In this document: in pieces, positions 47,201-61,415 of the stretch
Position numbering within the stretch: the first letter of the stretch is position 1
Layout: each line of letters starts with the position of its first letter
Origin: Umbelopsis ramanniana AG
Taxonomy: Eukaryota > Mucoromycota > Umbelopsidomycetes > Umbelopsidales > Umbelopsidaceae
Length of the DNA stretch: 64,000 bases
Reading direction: 5' to 3'
NCBI RefSeq assembly: GCF_025399195.1
Contig: NW_026252106.1
Span: 273,531 to 337,530 of the forward strand
Position numbers and translations under genes: made by a program
The notes under the pieces: model-generated
Told to the model about the DNA's origin: nothing
Databases searched by the model: none
What the model saw: only the letters and a program-made list of their open reading frames with translations

Positions 47201-50177
47201 ATTTTCGACGAAACCACGACTTTCCGGACTATGATCATCTTTAGCAAAATGAGGCAATGTGCGGAACTTGAAGCCATAGGGAATACGCTTTCCCTCCACG
47301 TTCTGTTGACCGACACAAGCTGTCATTTGGGAAATGTTGATGAAGGAACCCTTGGAACCAGCAACCACCATTTGCTTGACGTTGTTATCTTCACGAAGCG
47401 AGGACTGTGCCTTTTTACCAGCATCATCACGAGCCTTGTTCAAAGCTTGATTGACTTTAGCTTCGAAAGATTCTCGAATGGTCATACCGGGCTGAACTTC
47501 CAATTTGTCCTGTTGAGCAGCAAGAATAATTTCTTGGACACGATCTTTAGCGCTAGAAATCAAGCCAGTGATGTTTTCCATGGTGTCTCTATCGGCAATG
47601 GTATCACCAATACCAATACTGAATCCATTTTGGAGCAACCAGTAGTTAACAACCGTCTGCGCACCGTTCAAGAAGTTCTTGGCAGCTTCTGGACCTTGCT
47701 CGTTCATGATGGTATGAATGAGACCACCACTGGCAGTACCAACAGTTTTCTTACAAACGATACCACAAATGAGTTCACCATTTTCAATGAAGACTCGGGT
47801 ATCACGAGGAGATATCCATGTAGTTTCACCATCTGGATGATTAAAGTGGAATGTTTGACAGTTGATACCTTTTGGAATAATCATGGAAAGGATTTGCTTG
47901 CCAGTCCACATAGGCTTTGGTTTCAAGATGGCAGGAGTTGGCAAATAACCGTCCCAGTCAGGAACCCACATGACGATGTTCATTACTAGATCTTTGCTAA
48001 GGAAGCTGTCTCGTCTTGTGAACTTGTTGACACCAGCTAATGTATCTTGTACAATACCCATGACAGGTTTGTTGGATTGTGGAGATACGATTTGCTTTGG
48101 CACCATGCAAATCTCTGTGATTTCGGCTCTGGTTTCCAAAGACTGAGGAACGTGAAGATTCATTTCGTCTCCATCGAAATCGGCGTTGTAAGGACTTGTG
48201 ACGGAAAGATTGAGACGGAACGTTGAATACGGCATAACTCGAATTCTGTGACCCATCATGGACATTTTGTGAAGTGAAGGTTGTCGATTGAAAATAACAA
48301 CATCGCCATCGTTGATGTGTCGTTCGACTTTATAGCCATATTGCAATGGTATTTCACCAGCACGTTTGTGGTATCGCAAATCAATACGTTCGCCAGTATC
48401 TCGGATAACATACTTGGCACCAGGATGTTCGGTAGGACCGTTACGCACCAAGGTTTGAAGCTTGTCCATATTATATGGTGTGACGATTTCGGGGTATGTG
48501 AGAGTGCGAGCAATAGAGCGGGGCACACCAACTTCGTCGACTGACAAGTTGGGATCACCGGTAATGACAGTACGGGCAGAGAAATCCACACGCTTTCCCA
48601 TCAAATTACCACGGAGACGACCTTCTTTACCCTTCAGTCTAGCTCGAATAGATTTGAGCTAACATATAAATGCGTATTAGTACTCAATATTGTGAAAAAG
48701 CATTGACTGTGCCACACAGACTGCGGCTGACCAATGTCAACTTTCATCACGAAACTTACAGGTCTGCCAGATTTCTGCAATGCTTGCGGTTGGCCAGCAA
48801 TGTCATTGTCCATGTAAGTGGCAGTGTGGAACTGTTCATATTGGATTAGAATGATAATCATTGTCAAGTTTGCAAGAAAAGTGAACAGCATGTACCTGTA
48901 ACAACTGTTCGAATTCTTGAACAACGTGCACTGGAGCGCCTTCAGTTTCGCAACGCTTCACATTGGCATTTGCTTTCAGTACATCGGAAAGTTTGTGTGT
49001 TAAATCATCTTCACCCTTGCTTGTACCATCCATCTGGATACTAGGTCTAACGGGTGGAGGAGGAACGGGCAAGACGGTGATAATCATCCATTCAGGTCTA
49101 GCAAATTCCTCAGATAGACCCATGTCTCGTATATCTTGATCAGTGATATTTTTTAAGATCTGAAGAGCTTGAGAAGCAGACAAGGGCTGTTTGCCTTCAG
49201 GATTCGAGTCCTACGTTTTACATCATTCGATTGTATTGTCAACTTCAGGCCAAATATCAACAAGTAAAACAAGGATGATATACTTACATCGCCACCACCT
49301 GAACGGTAGGCATAGAACAATTTCAAACCCTCCTTTCGGATGACAGGTTGCTTGTGTCCACAGCCACCATGAGGCTTTCGTCGTTTCATCTCACCATCTT
49401 CACCTTCTATCATGCCTTCGTCATCCAAACCATCAAGATCCATATCATCACCTCCTTCGCAGATCATTTTACTTTTGCAAACATCCCAAACAGCACGAAG
49501 TCTGGCTTTAGAATCACGCTGTTTGCGAGCCTTAATGAACTTTGGGTTGGACTGATAAAAGATGTCAATATACATCGAGAATCAACAATGATCCTATTTT
49601 GGGGGATGCGATTACTCACTTCATCGACTTTCAGCTTGGAGCATTTGAAACAAACGCATTCCAAAATCTTCTTGACTTTGGTCAAAAAACCTGTACAGCG
49701 ATTTCAGAGAAAATTGATAACATGAACACCTAGAAAACTATAGGCAAAAGGGGGCTTTTAACAAGCAATCCAACATACCAATATGGTAAACGGGTTTAGC
49801 AAGTTCGATGTGAGCAAAATGTCCCGGACATTCAGCCATTGATTCGCCACAGGTTTGACATTTGAAATTACGGTCGATTGTGCCCATACGAGGGTCGAGA
49901 AGGCCTCCTACACGGGGCTTCTGAGTGCCTTCATCATATAGCTCAGGGAATTCGATCTTTGCAACAGACATGGCTTTCTATAGGTCCCATCAAAGAAATG
50001 GTCAGTCTTATGCACAATTGAAAGCAATTCGGGCATGGATTGATAGATCAAAGCCTATCAAGATTATAAGAAAATGGGCAAAGTACGTACAATCTCCTCT
50101 GGAGATAAAATGCCAAATTGTACCGAATCCACACGTCGCAGCGGTGCCGAGGAATAAGCGAAATTGCTTCCGCTCAT
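44248..50177 (-). CDS. RPB1: RNA polymerase II largest subunit RPB1
   Basis: Catalytic subunit of RNA polymerase II, nucleus. Eight exons (50091-50177, 49779-49977, 49620-49690, 49288-49551, 48896-49210, 48760-48831, 47140-48658, 44248-47057) encode 1778 residues. The first exon supplies only 29 residues up to GILSPEEI. Visible landmarks: clamp zinc sites ([23 protein letters not shown]), the invariant catalytic [10 protein letters not shown], trigger-loop region ([18 protein letters not shown]), and the C-terminal domain of about 30 heptads. Acceptors for exons 3 and 7 were set by frame and by match to the family. Exon 3 begins with [10 protein letters not shown], as expected after the HIG turn. 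Strongly biased codon use across the large exons fits a highly expressed gene. It is divergent from the cullin gene. Confidence 0.98.
44285..44910 (-). repeat. RPB1 CTD heptad array (21-base repeats)
   Basis: About 30 tandem 21-base units encoding YSPTSPS heptads. Units next to the body of the protein deviate ([14 protein letters not shown] and one six-residue YSASPG). The distal block is almost perfect at protein level, with one interruption (YSPTAQG) near the end. Codon third positions vary between units, so the array is not freshly expanded. The heptads are the docking platform for capping, splicing and termination factors. Confidence 0.95.
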
Positions 50178-50612
50178 TTTAAGCAGTTGTCGATCGAGTT
50201 GACTACGATGAGGCTGTTTGGTCGAATCTCAATCAGCTAAGAGAGAGAAAAGCTTGAATGCGCTGATTCATCTGCTGGTGCCGCAGTTTATCCTCAATTT
50301 TTCAAAACACCGGTTTCCAACGTCATTGGATGACGTGAATTTTATACGGACAAATCAAATTGTGCGTTTAGGAGGCATGCCGTTTATTGCCATGCATTTT
50401 GTCTATGAAGGATAAGCAGTGTCGACAAAGTCAGATATTGATAGCAGCTTGGGTCTTCTTGGTGTGAATAGTAGTTAGGCGTTAACTTCACTAATTTATG
50501 CAGATTTTCGGTGGCACCAAATGGTTGAGGAGCAAGCTGAAACTGTCTTGATTTTGAGCTGAGTATCAACTTGGGTTTTCCTTTGGGCCACACCACGCGC
50601 GAACCTGGCAAT
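50178..50612. promoter_or_regulatory. Divergent promoter region, RPB1 / cullin-4
   Basis: The two start codons are 435 bases apart, facing away from each other, with no coding frame between. The region therefore contains both promoters. No TATA box is evident; regulation by shared elements is inference. Confidence 0.45.
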
Positions 50613-53600
50613 ATGGCGGATGCTATGAATATTGATTCCGAGGAAACCAGAAGTGTCAGCAAGCCCACTCCTGGCGTCAAATCTCGAGCGAAACTTTTGA
50701 AGCGACTCAAAAGTGATGCAGCGCAAAATGATCGCCAAAAGTTTTTTCTAAAGAGTAAATGCTCGCTAGCAACTTGAAATCCCCTTCACCACACAATATT
50801 GCTAAATAAGCTACCTACAGGTCAACCAGAGGTGCGATCGACCTTTGAAAGTGAAACTTGGAAAGTATTGGAAAGCTCTATCAATGCCATACAAACTGGC
50901 GTTCCGGTTACAGAAAGCTTAGAGCTGCTATATCAGGTACCTAATCATTTACCTCGATTCTGTTTCGAAATTAAATTTGCATCTAATACCGCTTTGAAGT
51001 CCTGCCTGAATCTTTGCAGACTGAGCAAATCACAATATTTGTATAATCATTTATGTAAACAGTGCCAGCAGAGGATAAAGGCGGATATCGAACGATTGTC
51101 TCAGTAAGTGACGAATGCTGGAATTGGTGGATGTGGATCAAATATGCTGACATTATCATACCATCGCTAGAAGCACAATGGCTAGTGGAGCCTTTCTTAA
51201 GCTGGTAAAGGATTATTGGACGAGTTTTCAGGATCAAATGGTATGTGACATTTGATAATTTGATGTGAGGATCACACAATTTGGTTGACATAGGATCTAC
51301 AAGACTATGATTCGCAGCATTTTCCTCTACTTGGACCGAACATATTTAATTCACGCAACGGAGTACTCTTCCATTTGGTAAGATCGTGGCTGATGTTCAT
51401 CATCAAGAAGGACCTGTATGTACTTACATCTCCTGTCGTTGATCTATAAAAAGGGATCTTGGCCTTTACATCCTTCGTACGGAACTAATGAGTGAGGGTA
51501 AAGTTTTGAATCGACTAATCGAATCTTACCTTGGTTTGATTTCACAAGAAAGGTATTTACAGTACGCCGGTGATGCTTGATTAAACCATGCCACCGGTTA
51601 TGCTAACATTTTATCAACATTGCTAGAGGTGGTAATGCAATCGAATGGTTAGACCTTCAATCAATATCTCGGATGTTCACAGACCTTGGCATCTATAATA
51701 CTGTTTTTGAACCAGCTTTCTTGGATCAGACGAAGCAATATTATAGCTCAGTAGCTGCGTCAAAGATTGAATCACTTTCAGGAAGTGCATTCGTATCCTG
51801 GACAGTACAGGCGCTGAAAGACGAGACAGAGGACAGAATCAATCGGTATATCGACGTCAGATCCAAGACGAAGGTTGTAAAGACAGTTGAAGACTCGATT
51901 ATCTTGGAAAACGTTGATCTTATCATATCAAAAGGTACATATGTATTGCCAGGTTATTAATGCTAATGTATTACCACGGAGTCTAACAACCCATAAGCGT
52001 TCAAACCTGCCATTGCGATGGGTGATATGCGGAATCTTCGGCAACTTTATGATTTATGTCGACGAGTATTGTGCTTGCGGAAGCTGTGCACGTCTTTTTC
52101 AAGCTATGTAAAGGTATACACAATACATATTTTACAGACCTTGTAAGCGTAGTTTCAGGAGACTGACTTCTATCAGGAATCTGGATTGGTCATTATCCAC
52201 GACGTCTCCGACTCCAATGCTACTGTAACAGCGATTCTTGAATTCAAGCGAAGAATGGATTCGATCGTGAAAGAGTGCTTCAACAACGATCTTATGTTTC
52301 TAGATGCGCTGAAGGACAGCTTTACCAGCTTCCTTAATTTTCAACCTAACAAAGCGGCGGAAATCATAGCTAAATTTGTTGACAGCAAACTACGCAACAG
52401 CTCAAAGGTAGCAGATTACCTTAGCCACATTCCTACTGCAAAGACATTTATGCTAAACAATATTATTCCCATAGCAAAAGGAGACGTTTGATGAACTGGA
52501 TGAATTGTTTGATCATGTTTTGACCATATTCCGCTACGTACAAGGTATTTATTCTTCAGCACAAATTCAGAGGTTGATCATTGTGCTCGCTCATTTAATG
52601 CTATGACACCAGGAAAGGATATGTTTGATGCCTTCTTTAAGAGGGACCTTGCAAAGCGCTTATTACTTGGAAGAAGTATATCGGCCGATGCAGAAAGGAC
52701 CATCTTAACAAAGTTAAAATTGGGTATGTATGTGAAAAGTTAGAGGCTTCAGTTGTATTCAAACTCAAATTAAATCGCTTGTAGAGTGTGGCCCGTCCTT
52801 TACTAGTAAAGCGGAAGGGATGCTAAAGGATATGGATGCATCCAAGAAGCTGATGAAGGAATTCAAGGTAAGCTGCCGTGATAGAGTCTGAAAATTGTGT
52901 AAACAATCAACTGAACATGAATTAGACGAGTCATCCTTTGGAGGCATTCAACGTCAGTATATTGACGCAAGGTTACTGGCCGGTGTATCCACAATCAGCT
53001 CTAAATCTCCCACCTGAAGTATGAAGAATTTTCTCTCGAATGAATGAGTGTGAGATTTCCACGGAACGATCAATTAACTTGCTCCCATCTTAACTCAACT
53101 AGATACTGGAATGGCATATTGCATTTCAAACATTTTATAACAACAAATACAGCGGTCGAAGGCTCAAATGGCAATCTTCACTAGGTTATTGTCTACTTAG
53201 GGCCAATTTTCCGTTGGTAAGGATCATATGAGCTCTCACAATGCGAAGTCGGTACAGGACTAATTGATTAAAATAGGGACAACGTGAATTGTCGCTCAGT
53301 CAATTCCAAGCGGTAATGCTACTGCTATTCAACCGTAGAGATACATATTCGTTCACTGAGCTTTTCAGCGAGACTGGAATTGGTATGATACATGAATCTT
53401 TTACTGTTGATCGATATAATGGGCCTTTGCTAACCAACATATCATTATTTTTTTGTATGCTTCAGAGGAAGCAGAGCTTGCCAGAACCGTCCAAAGTCTG
53501 TGTTTCGGGCCTCACAAAATATTACTGAAAACTCCTCCAGATCCGACAATCAAGCCAACAGATACGTTTTCTGTGAATGAGCAGTTCGAAGCACCTACAT

Positions 53601-53970
53601 TCCGACTGAAAGTGAGCAGCTTGATGACAAAGGAACCAGTCGAGACGAATAGTGCCATTAGCAAACAGGTGATGCAAAATAGACAGTACCAGATAGATGC
53701 GGCCATCGTTAGAATATTGAAAGCAAGAAAGGAGCTTCCTCACGATCAACTCTGCCAGGAAACCCAGAGTCAATTGAATTTCCCTGCTGGATCAGCGGAT
53801 ATCAAGAAACGCATAGAATCTCTGGCAAGCAGGTGTGTATATTATAAGTATGGTTTGTGGAATTCTTTTACCAAAGATTTTCTTACGTTGCGTGTGCCTC
53901 CTTTGCTTCCAGAGAATACCTTGAAAGGATATCAGATGATGAAAATATGCTGCTTTATCGTTATATTTAG
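50613..53970 (+). CDS. CUL4: Cullin-4 scaffold of a CRL4-type ubiquitin ligase
   Basis: Scaffold of cullin-RING ligase 4, which joins DDB1-type adaptors to the RING subunit for ubiquitination in DNA repair and replication licensing. Seventeen exons (50613-50754, 50821-50936, 51000-51103, 51171-51240, 51304-51377, 51454-51552, 51627-51934, 51998-52113, 52159-52407, 52481-52544, 52613-52723, 52785-52867, 52926-53018, 53103-53216, 53277-53382, 53466-53832, 53913-53970) give 757 residues, the human CUL4A length. Matching blocks include [60 protein letters not shown] and the neddylation helix [14 protein letters not shown], in which the Lys of ILKARK is the expected NEDD8 site. The end is the canonical winged helix, [18 protein letters not shown]. 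Several tiny exons explain why no long open frame is seen. Confidence 0.93.
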
Positions 53971-54119
53971 ATAATGCTGGAGGACTAATACCTGACAAAA
54001 ATCACATTCAATAAACAGGACAACCTTCCAAAAAAGTGACTTTTGTGACTGGCTTTATTTGAAAGATGTTTTTTTGGGTTGCATTTTCCTTGCCACTACC
54101 GATATCGACTATTCACGAA

Positions 54120-57100
54120 ATGCGGAATTTACAGCTGCTTGAGCAGTGCAAATCTCGCTTGTCCTTCCAGGATCTTTCACAATCGAAGGCGTTTACAGCT
54201 GTTGATCCGGATTCCGGAGATGTGTATGCCGCATGGTTTACCGACGATACTGTCAAAGTCGCGCTTCGTGATCAACATTCCGACTTCGCTAACGACTTTG
54301 TTGAACTTTGCCGACTCCCTGCGTTCGAACGCAACGATGGTGGAAACGTCATAATTGATTTTCTGTACCTTCCTGACGCTCAAGCCGCTTGCTTGTGTTT
54401 AAATACTGGTGATATTGCACTTATAAGCAAAGAGCGATTTAACGCTGGAGGCGAAGCACTCGAGATTGTTGGCACAGTCGACTCCGGTATCCTTTCTATG
54501 TCTTGGAGTCCGGATCAAGAAGTTGTTGTGGTCATTACAGGTATTTTACAGGATTTATTTGACATTAATTCGAGGAAGCAGTGCTGACAACAAATGTTAC
54601 AGGAGCAAGTACGGTGCTAGAGATGACTAGGGATTTCGATACAATTACCGAATTTCCGTTGGACACAAACGAAGAAGGCGAAGGTAATTCATTTGTCTGA
54701 TTAGATTTAATGTATGCTGTAGATAATAACGCCGTATTGCCCTAGGTGTCAGTCACTCTGTAGGCTGGGGAAAAAAGGAAACCCAGTTCCACGGATCGGA
54801 AGGCAAAGCTGCTGCCCAGAGAAAGGCTGATATTAACACTTACACCACTTCTCCCGATGATGATCAACAACCTAGAATCTCATGGCGTGGTGATGGTAGC
54901 TTTTATGTTGTTTCATCTGTGGATTCAAGCAAGGGTTGGTATCATTGGACGATTTTTGGCGACGAATACATTTAAGCGTTCGTTATTAACATTTCAAAAT
55001 TTAATAGACTCCCGTGTTTTGCGTGTTTATAACCGTGAAGGTGTATTGCAAAACACAAGTGAACCTGTCGATAAACTCGAGCATGTACTGAACTGGAGGT
55101 AAGCATAGCGATCGACCTGTCTTTGCCAAGGAGACATCAGTGATATTGAATCCTATTTGGCTAGACCGTCGGGAAATCTGATCGCTTCGACTCAGCGTCT
55201 TCCACACCGTCACGACATCGTTTTCTTCGAGCGTAATGGGTTGAGACATGGCGAATTTACGTTGAGAGAAACATCTGAGCACAAGGTCATTGAATTGCAG
55301 TGGAACGCAGATTCTTCTATACTTGCAGTCTGGCTTCAAGTCCGCCGGAATGACACCATAAAGAAAACGGGTATGTTTCGGTATAGCTTCTAGGCTGTAG
55401 ATGGCTATAATGATTAATTCTTGTTTTTTACATAGTTCAACTGTGGACCATGAATAATTATCATTGGTATATGAAGCAGCACATGGATTTAGGAAGTAAC
55501 ATTGTTGCATTCAACTGGGATGTTGAAAATCCATATGTTGCACATATATTGGCAGAAGGTACAACTGTCGTGATTTATTATAAAATGTTGACATTCTACA
55601 ACTTTCTAATTGGCGTTTCTTTAGATGCTTTCTATCATCGATTTGTTTTTATTCACGACATTGCTACTAGCACGTCTACGTCTAAAGATAATGCTGGCTA
55701 CGTTGCTGTTATCGATGGAGGTCAGTATTTAAATCGGTGGGATATGTTGAAATCATACGATGCTGACTGTAAACCTTATAGCCTCTGCTCTTATGACGCC
55801 ATTCCTATACCAAAATGTTCCTCCGCCAATGAGTAGTATGGTGGTAACAGCTGATGAAAACATTCAAGAAATTGCATACTCCAATTTCTCGACTGGAACT
55901 CAGATTGCAGTACTCGGAGTTTCTCGCAAAGTTGTTTTCTATGAGCTTCCTGAGAATGCACGTGGCGCTACAGTAACGCTAGGTACCGTTCAATTAAGGT
56001 AAGCACCAAGAATACCTCGATGCAGATAGAACACTTTCATACTTCGTAGTAATACATGCCATTAGTATCACCGACGGAAGTCTTCCACGACAAATCAAAT
56101 GGATCAACCAGACAACTATCGCTTACCTTCAGTACAGCGACTACGACCACCAGGACTACTTGTTCGTTGACGAAATTAACATGAAGGGAGATATCCTCAA
56201 AGAATCTAAGCTGGCCGTAGGTGGTCGTGGTCTGCGACTGTACAGTAACGCTCTTTCTGGTAGCCTCCTCGTAGAGCGAAACGATGGTGACATTTTGGAA
56301 GGTCAGTCAGTTGTTTTATTATGTGATTGCTCTGGCCTTAGCCCTGGATCGAAAAACTGACTTCATACTGGTAAATATACAGCCATCTTCGATGCTGATA
56401 CCATTGAACTTCAACCGCTGCTCTCGCTGCCGTCAGCAGCACCTTGGATTGGAGCCATCACCATCCAACCAGAGTCATCAGATGTTAAGGTATATTCGAA
56501 GATGTTTATATTATCCCATACTCGAGTACATAATTAACATAGTAGCACACAGACCATTATTGCTGCATTGACCGACCGAGGAAAGTTGTATGTTGACGCA
56601 CAGCTTGTTTCCTCCGAATGCACTTCATTTTTTCTGCGACATAACTTTTTGGTATATACTACTACCAACCATGTTGTAAGATTTTTACCTTTGGATGCGC
56701 CTTTCTCAGGTAAGGCTGAAGTGCGCTATCGTGTTAGTGGTTTCCATTTGTCCCAGACTAATACGCGAGTGGCAGATACGCAAGAGGTAGAAAAAATCGC
56801 CTCAGCATATGACGAAACTACCAGAAGAGTTGAGCGTGGTGCCAGAATTGTTGTTGCTATTCAGGACGCCCCAAAACTTGTTCTTCAGGTCAGTTGATAC
56901 CCGCATGTAATTATCACTTTACGGTAACTAAGTGTCCTTTTGAAATCGATCGTTAGATGCCTCGTGGTAACTTGGAAACTGTTTGTCCACGCGCATTCGT
57001 CCTGTCCAATATAAGGGATGCTATCAAGAAGTAAGTGAAAAATAATGATTATATGGCAATGTTACGTATGTGGTTCAAGGTCATTAATCGTACGATAATA

Positions 57101-59685
57101 GGGTCGATTATCGTTCTGCGTTCCTAGCATGCCGAACAAACCGTATCGATTTGAATATTTTGTATGACGAAGACCCTCAGTTGTTCAATGACAATGTTGA
57201 TACTCTTTTGTCACAAGTTCATGAAGTGGATCATATCAACTTATTCTTATCGAATTTGAGAAATGAAGATGTTACAGTCACTATGTATCCAAAAGTAGGC
57301 ACTGGACCAGAAGCTTCCGCTGCTCTACCTACCACCAGGTAATAGAAATCCGTAGATGCAAACAACTTACTAAGGGAGATCGTATTTATTTTACTAACAT
57401 AAACGTCTCGCTATCCTAGTATTTTAGAAAATAAGGTCAACACCATATGCGAAAAAGTTCGAACAGTCTTAATCCAACGCGATCAGAAGAAGTATATTCA
57501 AGCGATCTTGTCTACCTATGTTCGAAGTACGCCATCCGATCTAGAGTCCGCACTCCGGTTGCTTGCCGAACTAAAAGGTAAACATGGGCAAATTTTACAA
57601 AGTCGTCACTAAAATTTTGTGCGAAATGCTCATTCTTTATTCTTCCAGCGACAGACATTGGACACGCTGAGGAAGCTTTAAGTTACACCATCTTTTTGTG
57701 CGATGCTGACAGACTCTTCGACGTTGCTTTGGGAATGTACGACTTCAGCTTAGTATTGATGGTTGCACAGCAATCACAAAAGGCAAGTGGTTTCTACAAA
57801 CTTCCTTGACGTCAGAGCCCAGGCTCAAAATGGCGGAGTAACTAAACGCTCTATGGCTTTCTACTTTAGGATCCAAGAGAATATTTGCCGTTCCTTCAAG
57901 AACTGCAGTCACTTGAAAAGTTCTATCAACGTTTCAAGATCGACGATCACCTTAAGCGATATAAAAAAGCTGTCCACAATTTATCCAAAGCTGGAAATAG
58001 CCACTTTGAACAAGTTGTCAACTACACAAAGCTTCACACGCTTTATACATATGCTCTCTCGCTGTATCCAAATGCGTCCAATGAAAGAAAGGTAACTATT
58101 TTACTCTAAAATGTTAAATTCTAATTGTGCATATTTTTAGGACATTTGCTCACGTTTAATTCAGACCCTTTTGTTAGCGTATGCTGAGTACTTGCAAGGA
58201 CGCACTAGCTATGATGAGGCTGCAATTGGTATAGTCTTTTACACATTGCTTGAAATTCACTTTGAAGCCATGGATTTTAACATTTTCTACCAGCTTATAC
58301 CATGGCCGGATCTCTTCAAGATGCTCTGGATGCTTACAGCCTTGGCCTCTCTTGGAGAGAAGCCTTTTCTGTGGCCAAAGAGCTTCAATATTCGGATAGC
58401 GCAATTGCTGACCTTGGATATGGGTTAATCGGTAAGGCACCCAAAGGTATTTAAAAAAAACCACCCATGCGTCCTGATCTAATCATCTGGTTTCAGAGTC
58501 TCTTAAGGAAAAACGTCGATTTCAAGAAGCCGCCCAGATTGCGTTGGATTACTCAAAAGTAAGTTAAGCTAATGTTGGTTAAACCAGCCATGCGTGCGTC
58601 GAATTTTAAGCCGATGTTTCATTTCTTCCAGGATGTTGAGGATGCCGTGGATTCTTTGATCAAAGGAAATCTATGGAACGAAAGTATTAGGATTGTATGT
58701 TCGCCCAATCAGTCGGTACTGACTCTCTTGAATAAGAAATCACTAACAAAAATAATTCTTGTGCCAGTCTCGTACATATAATCGTACCGACCTAGTGGAA
58801 ACTCACATCAAACCAGGCATAGCTGAGAGTAAGTTGAGTTTGTATTTTAACACATTCACTTTCCTTTTACTTCTATGGCATTGCCCTTAAAAACAGCACT
58901 TCTTTAACCCAACAAAAAATTAATTATTTTTTACTATAGCCTATTCACAGCACCGAGATGATATCAAGGAAATGCAAGAACAGTTTGAAAAGCAGACAAG
59001 TCGTTTGCGGGAATTAAGACAGAAGAAGCCTGACCCGTTTATGAATATGCCTGATGACCCAACGCTGGAAAATGTCGACATGTTTTCAGATACAACCTCA
59101 ATGTATAGCCAGTTTACCAGGAACACTGTTACAACGGCCAGATTTTCTCAGGCATCGTCGTCAACTGCCAGATCAGGGTAAGCATGTGGTTCATTGCGAT
59201 AGATGATTGTACAACACGTTTGGCTAACCAACCAAATGACTTTTTCTGCAGCCGATCTTCCAAGACCAAGCGACGAGAGGAAAGAAAGAAGGCTAGAGGT
59301 AAAAAAGGTACCATCTATGAAGAAGAATACATTGTTGGATCGCTCAAGCGACTGTATGAGCGAGCCAGCGGAATGCAAGGTAAAAATAAAATTGAAGAGT
59401 ACATCGGTGAGCCGTTGTATTTGCTGTTACTAACTGAGACTTATAGCCGAGATAGGTGGTATGATCAAGACACTTATGGTCTTTGGACATGTTGATGATG
59501 CCAAGGTGATACAAAAACAGTTCTCTTCAGTGTTAACTCAGTTGCACTCTGGTATCGACGACATTTTTGTTCCACTGCAACTGCAGTATCCTCCTAACGA
59601 TGAAGGGATTGTGCCTCCACCCACCGTCATAGAAAAACCAACAATAGCCACTGTTGAGTGGACATTGGAAATACTACTGGAGTAA
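54120..59685 (+). CDS. ELP1: Elongator complex subunit 1 (ELP1/IKI3)
   Basis: Scaffold of the Elongator complex, which modifies wobble uridines (mcm5/ncm5) of tRNAs in the cytoplasm. About 23 short exons join to roughly 1340 residues, the normal size (yeast 1349). The first ATG in conserved context gives [14 protein letters not shown]; an upstream in-frame ATG at 54066 would add 18 hydrophobic residues and is less likely. The N-terminal half is two WD40-like propellers (for example [48 protein letters not shown]). The C-terminal half is alpha-solenoid (SGHWKY-free, with YLNEDP-like and [14 protein letters not shown]-type regions represented here as [11 protein letters not shown]-type exons after splicing). 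Near the end lies the conserved basic tRNA-binding segment ([19 protein letters not shown]). Exact exon edges in the middle are approximate. Confidence 0.9.
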
Positions 59686-60305
59686 AAAGAAAGGGAATAA
59701 AATAAAAAGTAAAACGATTTTTTGCGCTAATAGAAACATGGGCATTTTCAATCGGAGGCGGTTACACTCCTACGTGTGGGTAAGAATTTTTTTGGCGATA
59801 AAATTTAGAATGGAAATTCGACAAACGTATGGAACAAATTTTCTTCAAACTCTGATTTTACAAGCCGAAATTTATATTTATGGAAGCTGATGGCAAAATT
59901 TCGGAGGATGGAAAAACAGAGAAGGTCAAAGTATTTGATGGAAACAGAAGTGGTACAGATTTCAGCAGGGATCTACAACACTAGGAATACTGTAATTAGA
60001 CACCTTTACCTTATAATCCTCTTCAGAAGATTGTATGAATAGATAGATTTCAGTGAAATCATACACTATCCTTCATTTGCCTTTCTTTAATCTTGGCAAA
60101 ATAATAATTCAACTATCACATAGAAGGATGGTCAAGCCGAATACATGTTTCACTTGTGTGCAACAACGTCACTGCTGGAGCTCAATTAGGCAATGGTAAC
60201 CGAAGTCCAGGCCATTCAGTGAAAGTCCGCCATTGTCCATATAAATGGAGACATGGGGGAATTTTTCTTTTTCTTTGTGGAAAGTCCCCTTAGTAGTTCG
60301 TTTCA
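59686..60305. other. Intergenic, ELP1 to bZIP gene
   Basis: AT-rich, no gene. Holds the ELP1 3' end and the bZIP promoter. Confidence 0.45.
59696..59706 (+). terminator. Candidate polyadenylation signals of ELP1
   Basis: Two overlapping AATAAA hexamers 11 to 21 bases after the ELP1 stop. Closer to the stop than usual but well formed. Motif only. Confidence 0.4.
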
Positions 60306-61415
60306 ATGGCAACTGTAATCGAAAGAGATTCCTTTGATCCTTTCACCATGGTAAATCAAGAAGGTTGGTTAAGCAACTCCTGATTCAACCCCTGCCTGCC
60401 TTCCTTTGCTCACCTTATCATTTCTTTTCAGTAGTAGACAATGCGCTACACACACCAAGCCGATTTCTTCTCAACTGCTTCAGTGAATTGACACCAAGCT
60501 TCGGGGAAAGATACGGATTCGAGGAAGCAAACCCTTTCGAACAAAGTTTCAATGAGGACGTTCGCACTCGCGAGAATCACGTTAACACAGAGTCAAAAAA
60601 CTTGGATCTCACAATTTCAAATTTATCGTCCTATCCGTCACCCGTTTCCCCACCCACTTCAGTATCTTTATCCGATGCTGGTAGCGAACCGCTTTCTTCT
60701 CCAGTCAAACCCACCAAATCCCTAAGCACGAGCAAAGCAACAGTTTTCAAAAGCCAAGGACCTGAAAATTTTGAATCTGGCAATGGCGCCCGAGCATCTA
60801 AATATAAAACGTTGAAGCACAAGCTGTCGATCGACGAAGACGAAGATGAAGAAGACATGGAAATAAAGCGTCTCCGATTTTTAGAACGCAACCGACAGGC
60901 TGGTATGTTGATATGGTTTTACCACAAACAGAATTCCTCGTTTCTACCACCGGCATGGCTTATTAATTTATTTATTTTGTTCCTCTCCACTAGCTCTCAA
61001 ATGCAGACAGAAGAAAAAGCAATGGGAAAAAGAACTACAAGTTCGTTCAGATGAAGTTGTAAAGCGCAACAAATCCCTACGTGCTACTGTACAGGAACTG
61101 AAAGAAGAAGCTATCTTGTTGAAGAATCAACTATTAGCGCATTCAGAGTAAGTTTGCAATTTCCCCCTTTATTAAAAAATGGGAAAGTGGAATACCATCG
61201 CTTACCCATTTTTCATTTTTGCTAGATGTGACTGCACTGTTATTCGAGAGTACATAGCCAAGAGTGGTTCTTTCAAGTTTTACTCACAGGACAGCTATGG
61301 TCCTGATGTCGCCCAACCTCTTTCTATGGCCCCGATGAACAACACTGTACCACTCCAAGTATCACCGGTTATGTCGCATACTGACGCCTACTCACTTTTT
61401 ACAAATTCAGACTGA
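60306..61415 (+). CDS. ATF/CREB-type bZIP transcription factor
   Basis: Predicted DNA-binding regulator of the Atf1/Sko1 group, which in fungi acts downstream of stress MAP kinases. Four exons (60306-60363, 60432-60902, 60994-61147, 61226-61415) encode 290 residues. A Ser/Pro-rich region (SNLSSYPSPVSPPTSVSLSD) contains several Ser-Pro and Thr-Pro pairs that could be MAP-kinase sites. An acidic patch (DEDEDEEDME) precedes the basic region, whose core RNRQAALKCRQKKKQW is the ATF/CREB signature; it is interrupted by an intron within the Ala codon. The leucine zipper follows (VVKRNKSLRATVQELKEE). After it comes CDCTVIREYIAKSG, also typical of Atf1-like proteins. The first exon is short, and its donor is a weaker GTTGGT. 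Confidence 0.88.
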